From: Chloroflexota bacterium
GTDB lineage: Bacteria > Chloroflexota > Dormibacteria > Dormibacterales > Dormibacteraceae
Assembly: GCA_005880945.1 (NCBI GenBank)
Contig: VBIU01000066.1
Location: forward strand, 1 to 35,112
Reading direction: 5' to 3'
Length of the DNA stretch: 35,112 bases
Of this stretch, positions 15,986 through 22,685 are shown in pieces. The notes under the pieces were generated by a model, which was given only the letters and a program-made list of their open reading frames with translations, was not told where the DNA came from and ran no database searches. The position numbers and the translations under genes were made by a program. Numbering within the stretch: the first letter of the stretch is position 1; every line of letters begins with the position of its first letter.

Positions 15986-16339
15986 ATGATTCGCGTCGGC
16001 TCGATCGTTGTGCGCGTCGACGATCTGCAGCGCCAGGCTGAGTTCTGGACTGCCGCTCTCGACTACGAGCGGCGTGAGGGCGACAGCGACGATTTCCTGC
16101 TGCTGCGCCCGAAGGACGGCGTTGGTCCGAACCTTTCTCTCGACCGGGTTCACTCGAAGGTTCAGGTGCCGCCGCGCATCCATCTTGATCTGTACACGGA
16201 GGATCAGCCGGGTGAGGTCAAGCGCTTGATTGCGCTAGGTGCCACCGAGGTCCACTGGGACAAGCGACCGCCGGACGCGGACTACATAATCCTCGCCGAT
16301 CCAGAGGGCAACCGCTTCTGCGTCGTGGACATCAGCTAG
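15986..16339 (+). CDS. VOC (glyoxalase/bleomycin-resistance) family protein
   Basis: A 117-residue protein with the paired beta-alpha-beta-beta-beta units of the VOC fold: IRVGSIVVRVDDLQRQAEFW at the start, then RIHLDLYTED and ILADPEGNRFCVVDIS at the end, the usual DPxGNxFC close. Metal-ligand candidates include H in RIHLDL and E in DPEGN. The substrate is unknown; relatives include dioxygenases, isomerases and resistance proteins. The ATG at 15986 is 2 nt after the Fur-family stop, with AGAG just before it, so it is probably the last gene of the greA run. The same frame is open upstream, but that is a shadow of the peptidase gene. Confidence 0.85.
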   Translation: MIRVGSIVVRVDDLQRQAEFWTAALDYERREGDSDDFLLLRPKDGVGPNLSLDRVHSKVQVPPRIHLDLYTEDQPGEVKRLIALGATEVHWDKRPPDADYIILADPEGNRFCVVDIS

Positions 16340-16461
16340 CACCTGTTCGCGCGGTGAAGCGGATCAGCGCCGCGATTGGTCTGATGTAGAGTGGTCGCGG
16401 CGAGCGACCGCCGTCTCACGCGGGCTCCAGGTTCGGCAATCGTCTGAGTGGGGGCTGAGGA
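16340..16461 (+). promoter_or_regulatory. Intergenic region before AIM24 gene
   Basis: Holds a TAGAGT hexamer at 16387-16392 that could be a -10, and a hairpin GGTCGC/GCGACC (16393-16398 and 16404-16409) around GGCGA just after it. The ribosome site before ATG 16462 is poor (GAGG one base away, a G-run further up). Nothing else is evident. Confidence 0.3.
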
Positions 16462-17157
16462 ATGGAATCCAAAATCGTCGGCACCGTGATGCCCGTGCTC
16501 GAGCTCAGCATGCAGCCCAACGACAAGGTCTTCGCCGAATCGGGCCAGCTCTCATGGATGTCCATGGCGATCCAGATGCAAACGTCGACTTCGGCTGGCG
16601 GCCAGCAGGGCGGCTTCATGGGTGCGCTGGGGCGGGCCGTCGCCGGCGGGACCCTCTTCATGACGGAGTACACGGCCGCCGGCGGCCCGGGCTTGCTGGC
16701 CTTTGCCGCCAAGCTGCCCGGCCAGATCCTGCCCATGGAAATCGCCCCGGGCCAGGGCTACATGGTCCACCGGCACGGCTTCATGTGCGCGACCATCGGC
16801 GTTCAGTTCTCGATCGGATTCCAGCAGAGGCTGGGCGCGGGAGTGTTCGGAGGGACCGGATTCCGCATGCAGCGCCTGCAGGGACAGGGCCAGGCGTGGG
16901 TCGAGCTGCACGGCGAGGTGGTGACGTACGACCTGCAGGCGGGCAACACGCTGCGAGTGCACCCGGGGCACGTCGGTATGTACCAGGACTCGGTGCAGTT
17001 CAACGTGACCACCGTTCCCGGCATCAAGAACGCGTTCTTCGGGGGTGACGGCATCTTTCTTGCCGCGCTCACCGGGCCGGGACGTGTGTGGCTGCAGTCG
17101 ATGACCATGCAGCACCTGGCGCATGCGATCCAGGAATACTTGCCGAAGGCAGGGTGA
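16462..17157 (+). CDS. AIM24 / TIGR00266 family protein
   Basis: A 231-residue protein of the beta-rich AIM24 family, named after a mitochondrial biogenesis protein; bacterial members have no firm function. Typical features are LSMQPNDKVFAESGQLSWMS near the start, a Gly-rich stretch with FMTEYTAAGGPGLLAFAAK, PGQILPMEI, and a C-terminal HPGHVGMYQDSVQFN ... GPGRVWLQSM. No signal peptide or membrane helix is obvious. The start is ATG 16462. A GYD-domain gene follows 43 nt later with its own strong ribosome site, so they may share a message. Confidence 0.85.
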   Translation: MESKIVGTVMPVLELSMQPNDKVFAESGQLSWMSMAIQMQTSTSAGGQQGGFMGALGRAVAGGTLFMTEYTAAGGPGLLAFAAKLPGQILPMEIAPGQGYMVHRHGFMCATIGVQFSIGFQQRLGAGVFGGTGFRMQRLQGQGQAWVELHGEVVTYDLQAGNTLRVHPGHVGMYQDSVQFNVTTVPGIKNAFFGGDGIFLAALTGPGRVWLQSMTMQHLAHAIQEYLPKAG

Positions 17158-17200
17158 GGTTCCGCTGGTGGCAACAGTCAGTTCAAGGAGGAGTTGACAG

Positions 17201-17530
17201 ATGGCCAAGTACCTGATCGAGGCTTCGTACTCGCATGAAGGCCTGAAGGGCTTGATCAAGGATGGCGGCACCGGCCGTCGGGCGGCTGTCGAGGCCGCGA
17301 CCAAGGCATTAGGCGGGCATGTCGAGTCGATGTATTTCGCGTTCGGCACGAGTGACGTGTACATCACAGTTGAGGCCCCTGACAACGTCACGGCTGCAGC
17401 ATTTGCGCTGGCGGTAGGCGCAACCGGAGCGGCTTCGCACCTGAGGACGATCGTGCTCCTGTCGCCAGAAGAGGTGGACCAGGCGGCTAAAAAGTCCCCC
17501 GGAGCTTCGTATCGGGCGCCAGGACATTGA
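17201..17530 (+). CDS. GYD-domain protein
   Basis: A 109-residue ferredoxin-like alpha-beta protein of the GYD family: MAKYLIEASYSHEGLKGL at the start, RRAAVEAATKALGG, then FGTSDVYITVEAPD where the usual motif is FG-x-YD. Family function is unknown; members occur singly in soil bacteria and are thought to bind small molecules. ATG 17201 has a near-perfect ribosome site, AAGGAGGAG. It is followed by a convergent NTF2-like gene 6 nt away. Confidence 0.82.
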   Translation: MAKYLIEASYSHEGLKGLIKDGGTGRRAAVEAATKALGGHVESMYFAFGTSDVYITVEAPDNVTAAAFALAVGATGAASHLRTIVLLSPEEVDQAAKKSPGASYRAPGH

Positions 17531-17536
17531 TCGCCG

Positions 17537-17923
17537 TCATTCGGCCTGGCCCCGTGGCGCCACCCACCACTCGCGAAAGGAGCGGCATCGGCCATGTTCG
17601 TCGAATTCGATGACGAAGATGTTGTCCCACTGATTGGTCAGCTCGGTGCGGGAGGAGTCCTTGAAGTAGCGGCTCCTCCCGTGGACCACGGCGACATCGC
17701 CATCAACGGCGACAGGCTTGTAATCCGCTTCGTAGGTGCCTCGCGCGTCGGGATCCTTCAACCACGATGCGACGATTGCTGGCCGGCCGGCCACTGGCTC
17801 GTCGAACGGGTGGTACGAGTAAACCGCGTCGTCGCTGAAGAGGGCTCCGATGGCCTCGGGCGAATAACTTTCCCAGGCTTGCACGTAAGCCTCGAGCCAA
17901 TCGACCACGGCCGCTCTATCCAC
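17537..17923 (-). CDS. NTF2-like / SnoaL-like protein
   Basis: A 128-residue cone-shaped alpha-plus-beta protein: an N-terminal helix (DRAAVVDWLEAYVQAWES), then ALFSDDAVYSYHPFDEPVAG with W89-type strands (VAVVHGRSRYFK; NIFVIEFDEHGRCRSFREWW). This fold is used by isomerases, cyclases and ligand-binding proteins; catalysis here cannot be inferred. The start is GTG 17923, only 2 nt from the possible GTG start of the divergent HAD gene. GAGAAT 7 nt upstream on the minus strand is a weak -10 candidate. Confidence 0.78.
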   Translation of the reverse strand: MDRAAVVDWLEAYVQAWESYSPEAIGALFSDDAVYSYHPFDEPVAGRPAIVASWLKDPDARGTYEADYKPVAVDGDVAVVHGRSRYFKDSSRTELTNQWDNIFVIEFDEHGRCRSFREWWVAPRGQAE

Positions 17924-17925
17924 GA

Positions 17926-18621
17926 GTGCAATTCTCCGACATGGGGTTCGGCGTGCCAGATCGCTGGCTGACGTTCGACTGCTTCGGGACGCTGATCGAT
18001 TGGCGTCACGGGATCAGGACTACCGGCGAGCTGCTGTTTCCCGGGCGCGGTGCCGAGTTCCTGGACGCTTACGTCACCGTCGAGGCCGAGGTCGAGACGG
18101 AAGGGTCATTCCGACGCTATCGGGCGGTCCTCACGGAAACCGTGCGGCGCGTGGCCCAACGGATGTCGCTGGACTTGAAACCTGACGATGCGACCGCCCT
18201 CGTCTCGACCATTCCTTACTGGCCGCCGTTCGCCGACGTCGGACCTGCGTTGAGCGAGCTGCGCAGAGAAGGCTGGAAGTTCGCGCTGCTCACGAACTGC
18301 GACCGCGACATCATCGCGCTCACCCAGCGCCGTCTGCCCGTTTCGTTCGATGCCGTGGTCACAGCCGAAGACGTCGCCGCCTACAAGCCGAGCCCCGCGC
18401 ACTTCCTCTTGTTCAAGTCGACATTCGGCACGTCGGCTGATGAATGGATCCATGTCGCGCAGAGCTACTACCACGACATCCGCCCGACCAGCGAGCTGGG
18501 CATCAGCCGAATCTGGGTCAACCGCCAGGGCGAATCAGACGATCCGACCCTTGCCGACGCGATGATCACTGGGCTCGCCGAGCTCCCCGAGGCAGTCCGC
18601 GAGGTATCGCAGGCTCGTTAG
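17926..18621 (+). CDS. HAD-superfamily hydrolase, haloacid dehalogenase type II-like
   Basis: A 231-residue HAD protein. Motif I is FDCFGTLID with nucleophile D18; the second Asp of phosphatases (DxDGT) is replaced by Phe, as in L-2-haloacid dehalogenases, which argues against a phosphatase. Motif II is LLTNCDRD, motif III lysine is in AAYKPSPAHF, and HVAQSYYHDIRPTSELG is typical of the dehalogenase group. The start may be GTG 17926 or ATG 17941; the latter has TGCAAT 8 nt upstream and leaves space for the divergent NTF2-like promoter. It ends 3 nt from the convergent dapF-like gene. Substrate unproven. Confidence 0.85.
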   Translation: MQFSDMGFGVPDRWLTFDCFGTLIDWRHGIRTTGELLFPGRGAEFLDAYVTVEAEVETEGSFRRYRAVLTETVRRVAQRMSLDLKPDDATALVSTIPYWPPFADVGPALSELRREGWKFALLTNCDRDIIALTQRRLPVSFDAVVTAEDVAAYKPSPAHFLLFKSTFGTSADEWIHVAQSYYHDIRPTSELGISRIWVNRQGESDDPTLADAMITGLAELPEAVREVSQAR

Positions 18622-18624
18622 GCC

Positions 18625-19467
18625 TCAGCTCTGTTCCTGTTCAAAGTCCGCCAGATCGATCTGAGCGCGGTACACCCGCCGTGCGGGGCCAGATTGGATC
18701 AAGTTTCCGGAGGTCGTGCGGTGGATCTCGAGGGCGCCGCCCGGCATCTGGATGACGACGCGATCGTCCACGAGGCCCGCTCGCATGCAAGCCGCGGCGA
18801 CGGCGCTGGCGCTGGTTCCGGACGCGAGCGTGTAGCCGGCACCTCGCTCCCAGATCTCGACCCGCGCACGCGCCCGGTCGACGACCTCGAACAGCTGGAC
18901 GTTCGTCCTCTCTGGGAACGCGGGGTGGTTCTCGATCTGGGGGCCCAGCTCGAGGCACCGCTCCTTGGTCACAGGCTCGCCGAACACGACGCAGTGCGGG
19001 TTGCCGACCGACACGAGCATCGCCTCGATGCGACCGGCCGGAACGTCAAGCGTGACGCGATCGGGCTCCCCATCGAAGCGGGCCGGGAGGTCGGCGGCAC
19101 GAAAGGAGGGACGGCCGATGTCGAGCTCGCTGACGATCTCCGCGCCGTTCCTGGCCAGCACCCGCACGGCGTTGGCCCGGTCGACCGTCAGTAGCTGGAA
19201 CTCGTCGCCGGCCCCATGCTCCAGCACCGCGTGTGCTGCCGTGATGCGCAACCCGTTGCCGCTCTTCTGGGCCTCTGAGCCGTCGGGGTTGAAGATCCGA
19301 ACGGTCATGGCGTTCGGTTCGAAGGCCAGAAGTCCGTCCGAGCCGAGACCACGGAAGCGGTCGCAAAGCCTGGGCAGCAAGGGGACGAGCTGGTCCAGAG
19401 GTCCGGGGAGGTCGAGCACCAGGTAGTCGTTGCCCAGGGCCTGGTATTTAATGAGATCGATTCGCAT
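18625..19467 (-). CDS. Diaminopimelate-epimerase-like protein lacking both catalytic cysteines
   Basis: A 280-residue protein aligning over its full length with DapF, which epimerises LL- to meso-diaminopimelate using two cysteines. Here the first is Ser69 (EAQKSGNGLR; DapF has MCGNG) and the second is Ser216 (TLASGTSAS; DapF has LACGTG). Other active-site residues remain: N13 in LGND, N60, N156 in GNPH, N189, E207 and R208 in WERGAG. The gene is intact, so it is a folded enzyme under selection, but classical two-base thiol chemistry is impossible. It may be a different racemase, dehydratase or isomerase, or an atypical DapF subgroup. No lysine-pathway genes adjoin it. ATG 19467 has GGAG 7 nt upstream. 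Confidence 0.8.
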   Translation of the reverse strand: MRIDLIKYQALGNDYLVLDLPGPLDQLVPLLPRLCDRFRGLGSDGLLAFEPNAMTVRIFNPDGSEAQKSGNGLRITAAHAVLEHGAGDEFQLLTVDRANAVRVLARNGAEIVSELDIGRPSFRAADLPARFDGEPDRVTLDVPAGRIEAMLVSVGNPHCVVFGEPVTKERCLELGPQIENHPAFPERTNVQLFEVVDRARARVEIWERGAGYTLASGTSASAVAAACMRAGLVDDRVVIQMPGGALEIHRTTSGNLIQSGPARRVYRAQIDLADFEQEQS

Positions 19468-19515
19468 TAGCGAACTCCATCATCGGGAATCATCGTCGCC
19501 GATCGCCGATTGTCT

Positions 19516-19521
19516 TAAAAT
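19516..19521 (+). promoter_or_regulatory. -10 box of the sulfurtransferase leader
   Basis: TAAAAT, one mismatch from consensus, is 9 nt before ATG 19531 of the leader ORF. This places the transcript start at or within a base or two of that ATG. No clear -35 is seen. Confidence 0.5.
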
Positions 19522-19530
19522 GTCGTGTCA

Positions 19531-19593
19531 ATGCGGGACCTCATCTGGCCTGCTCAGCGTCTGGTTCACAACCCGGCCTGCTTCTGTAGCTAG
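19531..19593 (+). CDS. Short leader peptide ending Cys-Phe-Cys-Ser
   Basis: A 20-codon ORF beginning MRDLIWPAQRL and ending HNPACFCS before TAG 19591-19593. Two of the last four residues are cysteine (codons TGC 19579-19581 and TGT 19585-19587). It follows a -10 box by 9 nt with no ribosome site, so it would be leaderless; GTG 19525 is an in-frame alternative start. It precedes a rhodanese/thioredoxin operon by about 100 nt. In mycobacteria, leaderless short ORFs with cysteine codon runs upstream of sulfur-metabolism genes act as cysteine-responsive attenuators. By analogy, scarce Cys-tRNA would stall the ribosome here. The Cys codons are not consecutive, so this is a hypothesis. Confidence 0.5.
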   Translation: MRDLIWPAQRLVHNPACFCS

Positions 19594-19627
19594 GCCGCCG
19601 GTCGTTTGCTCGCGCCCCTAGGGCGCG
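19571..19627 (+). promoter_or_regulatory. Candidate cysteine attenuator: two hairpins
   Basis: Hairpin 1 pairs CGGCCTGCT (19574-19582) with AGC plus AGGCCG (19588-19597, one bulged T) around loop TCTGT; ACC/GGT can extend it to 19571-19602. It covers the leader's Cys codons and stop. Hairpin 2, CGCGCCC (19611-19617) with GGGCGCG (19621-19627) and a CTA loop, is a perfect 7-bp stem without U-tail, terminator-like for high-GC bacteria. A ribosome stalled on the Cys codons would prevent hairpin 1. How that alters hairpin 2, or the ribosome site at 19683-19687, is not clear from pairing alone. Confidence 0.45.
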
Positions 19628-19695
19628 CCCATTCGATCGATCTCATCTCTCAATGGATATCAACACGTCATTTGCATTTTTTGGAGGTTTGGAAA

Positions 19696-20538
19696 TTGAG
19701 CTCATCGACGACAACCAAAGCTTTGGTCTCCACCGAGTGGGCGGCCGAGCACGGCAAGGACACGGGCCTTCGCGTGGTCGAGGTCGACGTCGACCCGACC
19801 GCCTATGAGAAGGGCCACATCGAGGGCGCGGTCGGCTGGAACTGGAAGAAGGACCTCCAGGACCAGGTGCTGCGGGACGTGGCCGGCAAAGAGGCTCTGG
19901 CCGAGCTCCTCGGCAAGAGCGGCATCACTCCCGAGACGACGATCCTTCTCTACGGAGACAACAACAACTGGTTCGCGGCGTACGCCTACTGGGCGCTGAA
20001 GTACTACGGGCACGACAAGGTCCAGCTGATCGACGGCGGGCGCGTGAAGTGGGAGAAGGAAGGCCGCGCGTGGAGCACGGACGTCCCCAGCCATCCCGCC
20101 ACCAGTTATCACTTCCACAGCTCTCCGAAAGAGGACATCAGGGCCTACCGCGACCACGTTCTTTCGAAGATCGGCAAGGCCGGACTGGTCGACGTACGGT
20201 CGCCCAAAGAGTTCTCGGGCGAGCTCCTGGCCCCCGAGAACCTTCCGCAGGAAGGCGCCCAGCGAGGCGGTCACATCCCGACGGCCGTCAGCATCCCCTG
20301 GGGCACTGCGGTCAACGCCGAGGACGGCACCTTCAAGAGCACCGAAGAGCTGAAGGAGATCTACGGTGGCAAGGGCATCACCCCCAACAAAGAGGTGATC
20401 GCCTACTGCCGAATCGGCGAGCGCTCGGCCCACACGTGGTTCGTGTTGAAGGAGCTGCTCGGCTACCCCGACGTTCGCAACTACGACGGCTCCTGGACCG
20501 AGTGGGGGAGCTCAATCAAGGCTCCCATCGAGAAATAG
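19696..20538 (+). CDS. Thiosulfate sulfurtransferase (tandem rhodanese)
   Basis: A 280-residue two-domain rhodanese that moves sulfane sulfur from thiosulfate or a similar donor to a thiol acceptor. The C-terminal domain holds the active loop CRIGERS at 238-244 (C238), the form usual in actinobacterial CysA/SseA proteins. The N-terminal domain has YGDNNNWFA where a cysteine loop would be, so it is inactive, as expected. The start is TTG 19696: GGAGG at 19683-19687 lies 8 nt upstream, and sequence further up in frame is non-coding. It is followed by DUF4395 and thioredoxin genes with 2-nt spacing and a GTGA overlap, a sulfur-handling operon probably controlled by the cysteine leader. Confidence 0.92.
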   Translation: MSSSTTTKALVSTEWAAEHGKDTGLRVVEVDVDPTAYEKGHIEGAVGWNWKKDLQDQVLRDVAGKEALAELLGKSGITPETTILLYGDNNNWFAAYAYWALKYYGHDKVQLIDGGRVKWEKEGRAWSTDVPSHPATSYHFHSSPKEDIRAYRDHVLSKIGKAGLVDVRSPKEFSGELLAPENLPQEGAQRGGHIPTAVSIPWGTAVNAEDGTFKSTEELKEIYGGKGITPNKEVIAYCRIGERSAHTWFVLKELLGYPDVRNYDGSWTEWGSSIKAPIEK

Positions 20539-20540
20539 GG

Positions 20541-20990
20541 ATGACAGCCTCCTTGTCCAGCGTCGTCGACCACTCGGCGCTCAAGGTCAACCAGACCGGG
20601 ATCATTGCGACTGTCCTCGTCGCATTCATCGGCAGCGCGTTCTACAGGCCGCTCCTGGTCCTGATTCCGCTGCTCGCTGTGGTCCTGCTCGTGGGCACTT
20701 TCGCACCGCAGCTAGCACTGTTCAAGCAGATCTACTTCAAAGTTCTCAAGCCGCGCGGCATCGTCAAGCCGCGAGTGGTCCCGGACCGGCCGGAACCTCA
20801 CAACTTCGCCCAGGGACTGGGCGGAGTGTTCCTCGCCATATCGTCGGTGTTCCTGCTGCCGCTTCCGGTGGTGGGATTGGCGCTCGCGCTGCTGGTGGCG
20901 GTGCTGGCGTTCATCAACGTGGCATTCGGCTACTGCGTCGGCTGCCAGATCTATTTCCAGCTCGGCCGCGCGGGATTGATCAAGGCGTGA
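20541..20990 (+). CDS. DUF4395 membrane protein with CxxC
   Basis: A 149-residue protein with about four membrane helices (IIATVLVAFIGSAF; LLVLIPLLAVVLLVGTFAP; GVFLAISSVFLLPLPVVGLA; ALLVAVLAFINVAFGYC). The conserved FGYCVGCQIYF near the C-terminus carries a membrane-edge CxxC. DUF4395 proteins repeatedly sit beside rhodanese and thioredoxin genes and are presumed to take part in thiol/sulfane transfer across the membrane. The ATG at 20541 is 2 nt after the sulfurtransferase stop, preceded by AGGG, and the frame upstream is a shadow. It overlaps the next gene by four bases. Confidence 0.85.
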   Translation: MTASLSSVVDHSALKVNQTGIIATVLVAFIGSAFYRPLLVLIPLLAVVLLVGTFAPQLALFKQIYFKVLKPRGIVKPRVVPDRPEPHNFAQGLGGVFLAISSVFLLPLPVVGLALALLVAVLAFINVAFGYCVGCQIYFQLGRAGLIKA

Positions 20991-21397
20991 CAACGCAACT
21001 CTGGGCGCTGGCGGTGGCGGGATTGGTAGTGCTCGCCGCCGCCTGCCTGGAGGCCGTCCGGTCGCGCCGGGCGCGATCGCGGTCCGTTGGAGCGGCTGCA
21101 GCCACGGCACCCGAGCCTTACATCCTCTATTTCACCGGGGAGAACTGCTCGGTGTGCCGGACGCACCAGGAGCCTGCCCTGGCCAAGCTCGACGGCGTTA
21201 GAGTCGACAAGGTCGACGCGATCGCGCAGCGCGAGCTGGCGGACCGTTTCCACGTTTACACGCTGCCGACGACCGTCGTCATGTCGTCGGAGGGGCGCTC
21301 TCTGCACGTGAACTACGGATACGCTCCGAGCACCAAGCTGGCGCGCCAGCTGTCCGACGCCCGCGGCGGCGAACTGAGGGCGATCGCAACCGCCTAG
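20987..21397 (+). CDS. Membrane-anchored thioredoxin-like protein
   Basis: A 136-residue protein: one N-terminal helix (LWALAVAGLVVLAAACLEAV), a basic linker, then a thioredoxin fold with active site C54-S-V-C57 (GENCSVCRTH) and the cis-proline loop TLPTTVV. The Arg-rich segment after the helix suggests the domain is cytoplasmic. It probably reduces or exchanges persulfides made by the rhodanese. Start GTG 20987 overlaps the DUF4395 stop (GTGA). It is the last gene of the operon; the next gene has its own promoter-like box. Confidence 0.87.
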   Translation: MTTQLWALAVAGLVVLAAACLEAVRSRRARSRSVGAAAATAPEPYILYFTGENCSVCRTHQEPALAKLDGVRVDKVDAIAQRELADRFHVYTLPTTVVMSSEGRSLHVNYGYAPSTKLARQLSDARGGELRAIATA

Positions 21398-21418
21398 CCC
21401 TCACTCTCGAGAGGTCGA

Positions 21419-21424
21419 TATCCT
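21419..21424 (+). promoter_or_regulatory. -10 box for binding-lipoprotein gene
   Basis: TATCCT ends 7 nt before ATG 21432, with no ribosome site in between; a leaderless start is likely. Confidence 0.45.
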
Positions 21425-21431
21425 GACCTCG

Positions 21432-22685
21432 ATGCGCCGGCTTCTTCCACTCTTGACACTCGGTCTGCTGATGGCCGCGGCTTGCGCGCAGTCTCAGCCG
21501 GATCAGAGCCACGGCCTCGTGCTGGGGGCCATCTACCCGCTCACCGGGCCGCAAGCCCAGGGTGGACAAGAGGAGCTGGCCGGCGTGATGGCGGCCCTAC
21601 GGCTGGCGCAGTCCACCGGCGTGCTCAAGCAGCAGATCCGCCTCCAGGTGGTCGACGCGACCAGTCCCCAGGCGGCGAGCTCGGCCGTCGACGAGCTGGT
21701 GCGCGATCATCACGTGCCCGCGATCCTTGGCACTTACGGCAGCACCCTCTCGGCGGCCGCATCGGCGCGTGCGGAAGAGCTCAAGACCGTGTACTGGGAG
21801 ACGGGCGCGGTCGCCGATCCCATCACCGCGCAGCGCCAGTACGTGTTCCGGACCGTCGCCACGGGAAGCTCGCTCGGGCGGATGGCGGTCACCTTCACGC
21901 ATGACGTGCTGCTCCCGAAGATGAAACCGGTAGCGCCGCGCGTCGTCGTCCTCCGCGTGAACGACATCTACGGTCGATCGGTCGGTGGAGGTGAGGAGTC
22001 GCTCGCGCGCGAGCTGGGCATTCCTGTGGTCGACGTCATCGAATACGACCCTCGCGTGTATGACGCGGAATCAATCGCGGCGCGGATTGCGGCGGATCGG
22101 CCCGACGTGCTCTGGGATGTCAGCTATCTCGACGATGGCGTTGCCATCTGGAAAGCGCTGCTCCGTCAGGGCGTATCTCTGAAGGCGGCGATCGGGACGA
22201 GCTCCGCGTTCTGCATGCCCGCCTTCAGCCAGCGTTTGGGTGCGGGCTCGGTGGGCGTTTACGCAGCCGACAAACCCGACGCCGGCGTCAGCCCGGCGGC
22301 GCTTTCGCAAAGCGGAATGGCGCTGCTCGCGCAAGCTCGCTCGCAGTACGCGGCAAGCAATGGCGGGGCTCAGATGACGATTCCCGCGGTGGCCGGCTTC
22401 GTCGGGGGGTGGACGCTATTCAACAGCGTCCTCGGCGGGGCATCAGGCGCTGTCACGCCAGACTGGATTCGCGCCGCGGCCCTCACGGTGGACGTCCCGC
22501 AGGGAGACAGCATCAACGGTGGAGGAGTTCGCTTTGGCGGCGCAGGAGCCCTGGACGAGGGTCAGAACACGAGGTCGGCAGCGGTCGTCGGCCAGTGGCA
22601 GGCGGTCGGCGTGATGAAGATCGTCTATCCGGCCGCCTACGCGACAGGCTCTCCGATGGCAACGCCCGGGACGCAGTCGGGCTAG
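21432..22685 (+). CDS. Branched-chain amino-acid-type ABC substrate-binding lipoprotein
   Basis: A 417-residue periplasmic-binding-fold I protein. The N-terminal lipoprotein signal MRRLLPLLTLGLLMAAAC has its lipid cysteine at 18. Family features are VLGAIYPLTGPQAQGGQEEL at the start of the mature domain, then VPAILGTYGSTLSAAASARA, PRVVVLRVNDIYGRSVGG and PDVLWDVSYLDDG. Relatives deliver amino acids, amides or urea to LivHMGF-type transporters, but no permease or ATPase lies in the window, so the ligand is unknown and it may work with a distant transporter or as a sensor. Its stop overlaps the convergent hydrolase stop in CTAG (22682-22685). Confidence 0.87.
   Translation: MRRLLPLLTLGLLMAAACAQSQPDQSHGLVLGAIYPLTGPQAQGGQEELAGVMAALRLAQSTGVLKQQIRLQVVDATSPQAASSAVDELVRDHHVPAILGTYGSTLSAAASARAEELKTVYWETGAVADPITAQRQYVFRTVATGSSLGRMAVTFTHDVLLPKMKPVAPRVVVLRVNDIYGRSVGGGEESLARELGIPVVDVIEYDPRVYDAESIAARIAADRPDVLWDVSYLDDGVAIWKALLRQGVSLKAAIGTSSAFCMPAFSQRLGAGSVGVYAADKPDAGVSPAALSQSGMALLAQARSQYAASNGGAQMTIPAVAGFVGGWTLFNSVLGGASGAVTPDWIRAAALTVDVPQGDSINGGGVRFGGAGALDEGQNTRSAAVVGQWQAVGVMKIVYPAAYATGSPMATPGTQSG

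Noticed and set aside
15281-16339. Apparent 352-residue fusion ending in a VOC domain
   Set aside because: The first 235 codons overlap the peptidase and Fur genes out of frame; the VOC protein starts at ATG 15986, 2 nt after the Fur stop.
16552-17595. 347-codon minus-strand open frame across the AIM24 and GYD genes
   Set aside because: It crosses two well-supported plus-strand genes and has no domain character.
19468-19695. SAM or other known riboswitch before the sulfurtransferase
   Set aside because: No conserved core of a known sulfur riboswitch is visible; the leader ORF and two simple hairpins explain the region better.
19676-19695. T-run at 19676-19682 as an intrinsic terminator
   Set aside because: No stable stem ends immediately before it; it is part of the spacer leading into the GGAGG ribosome site.
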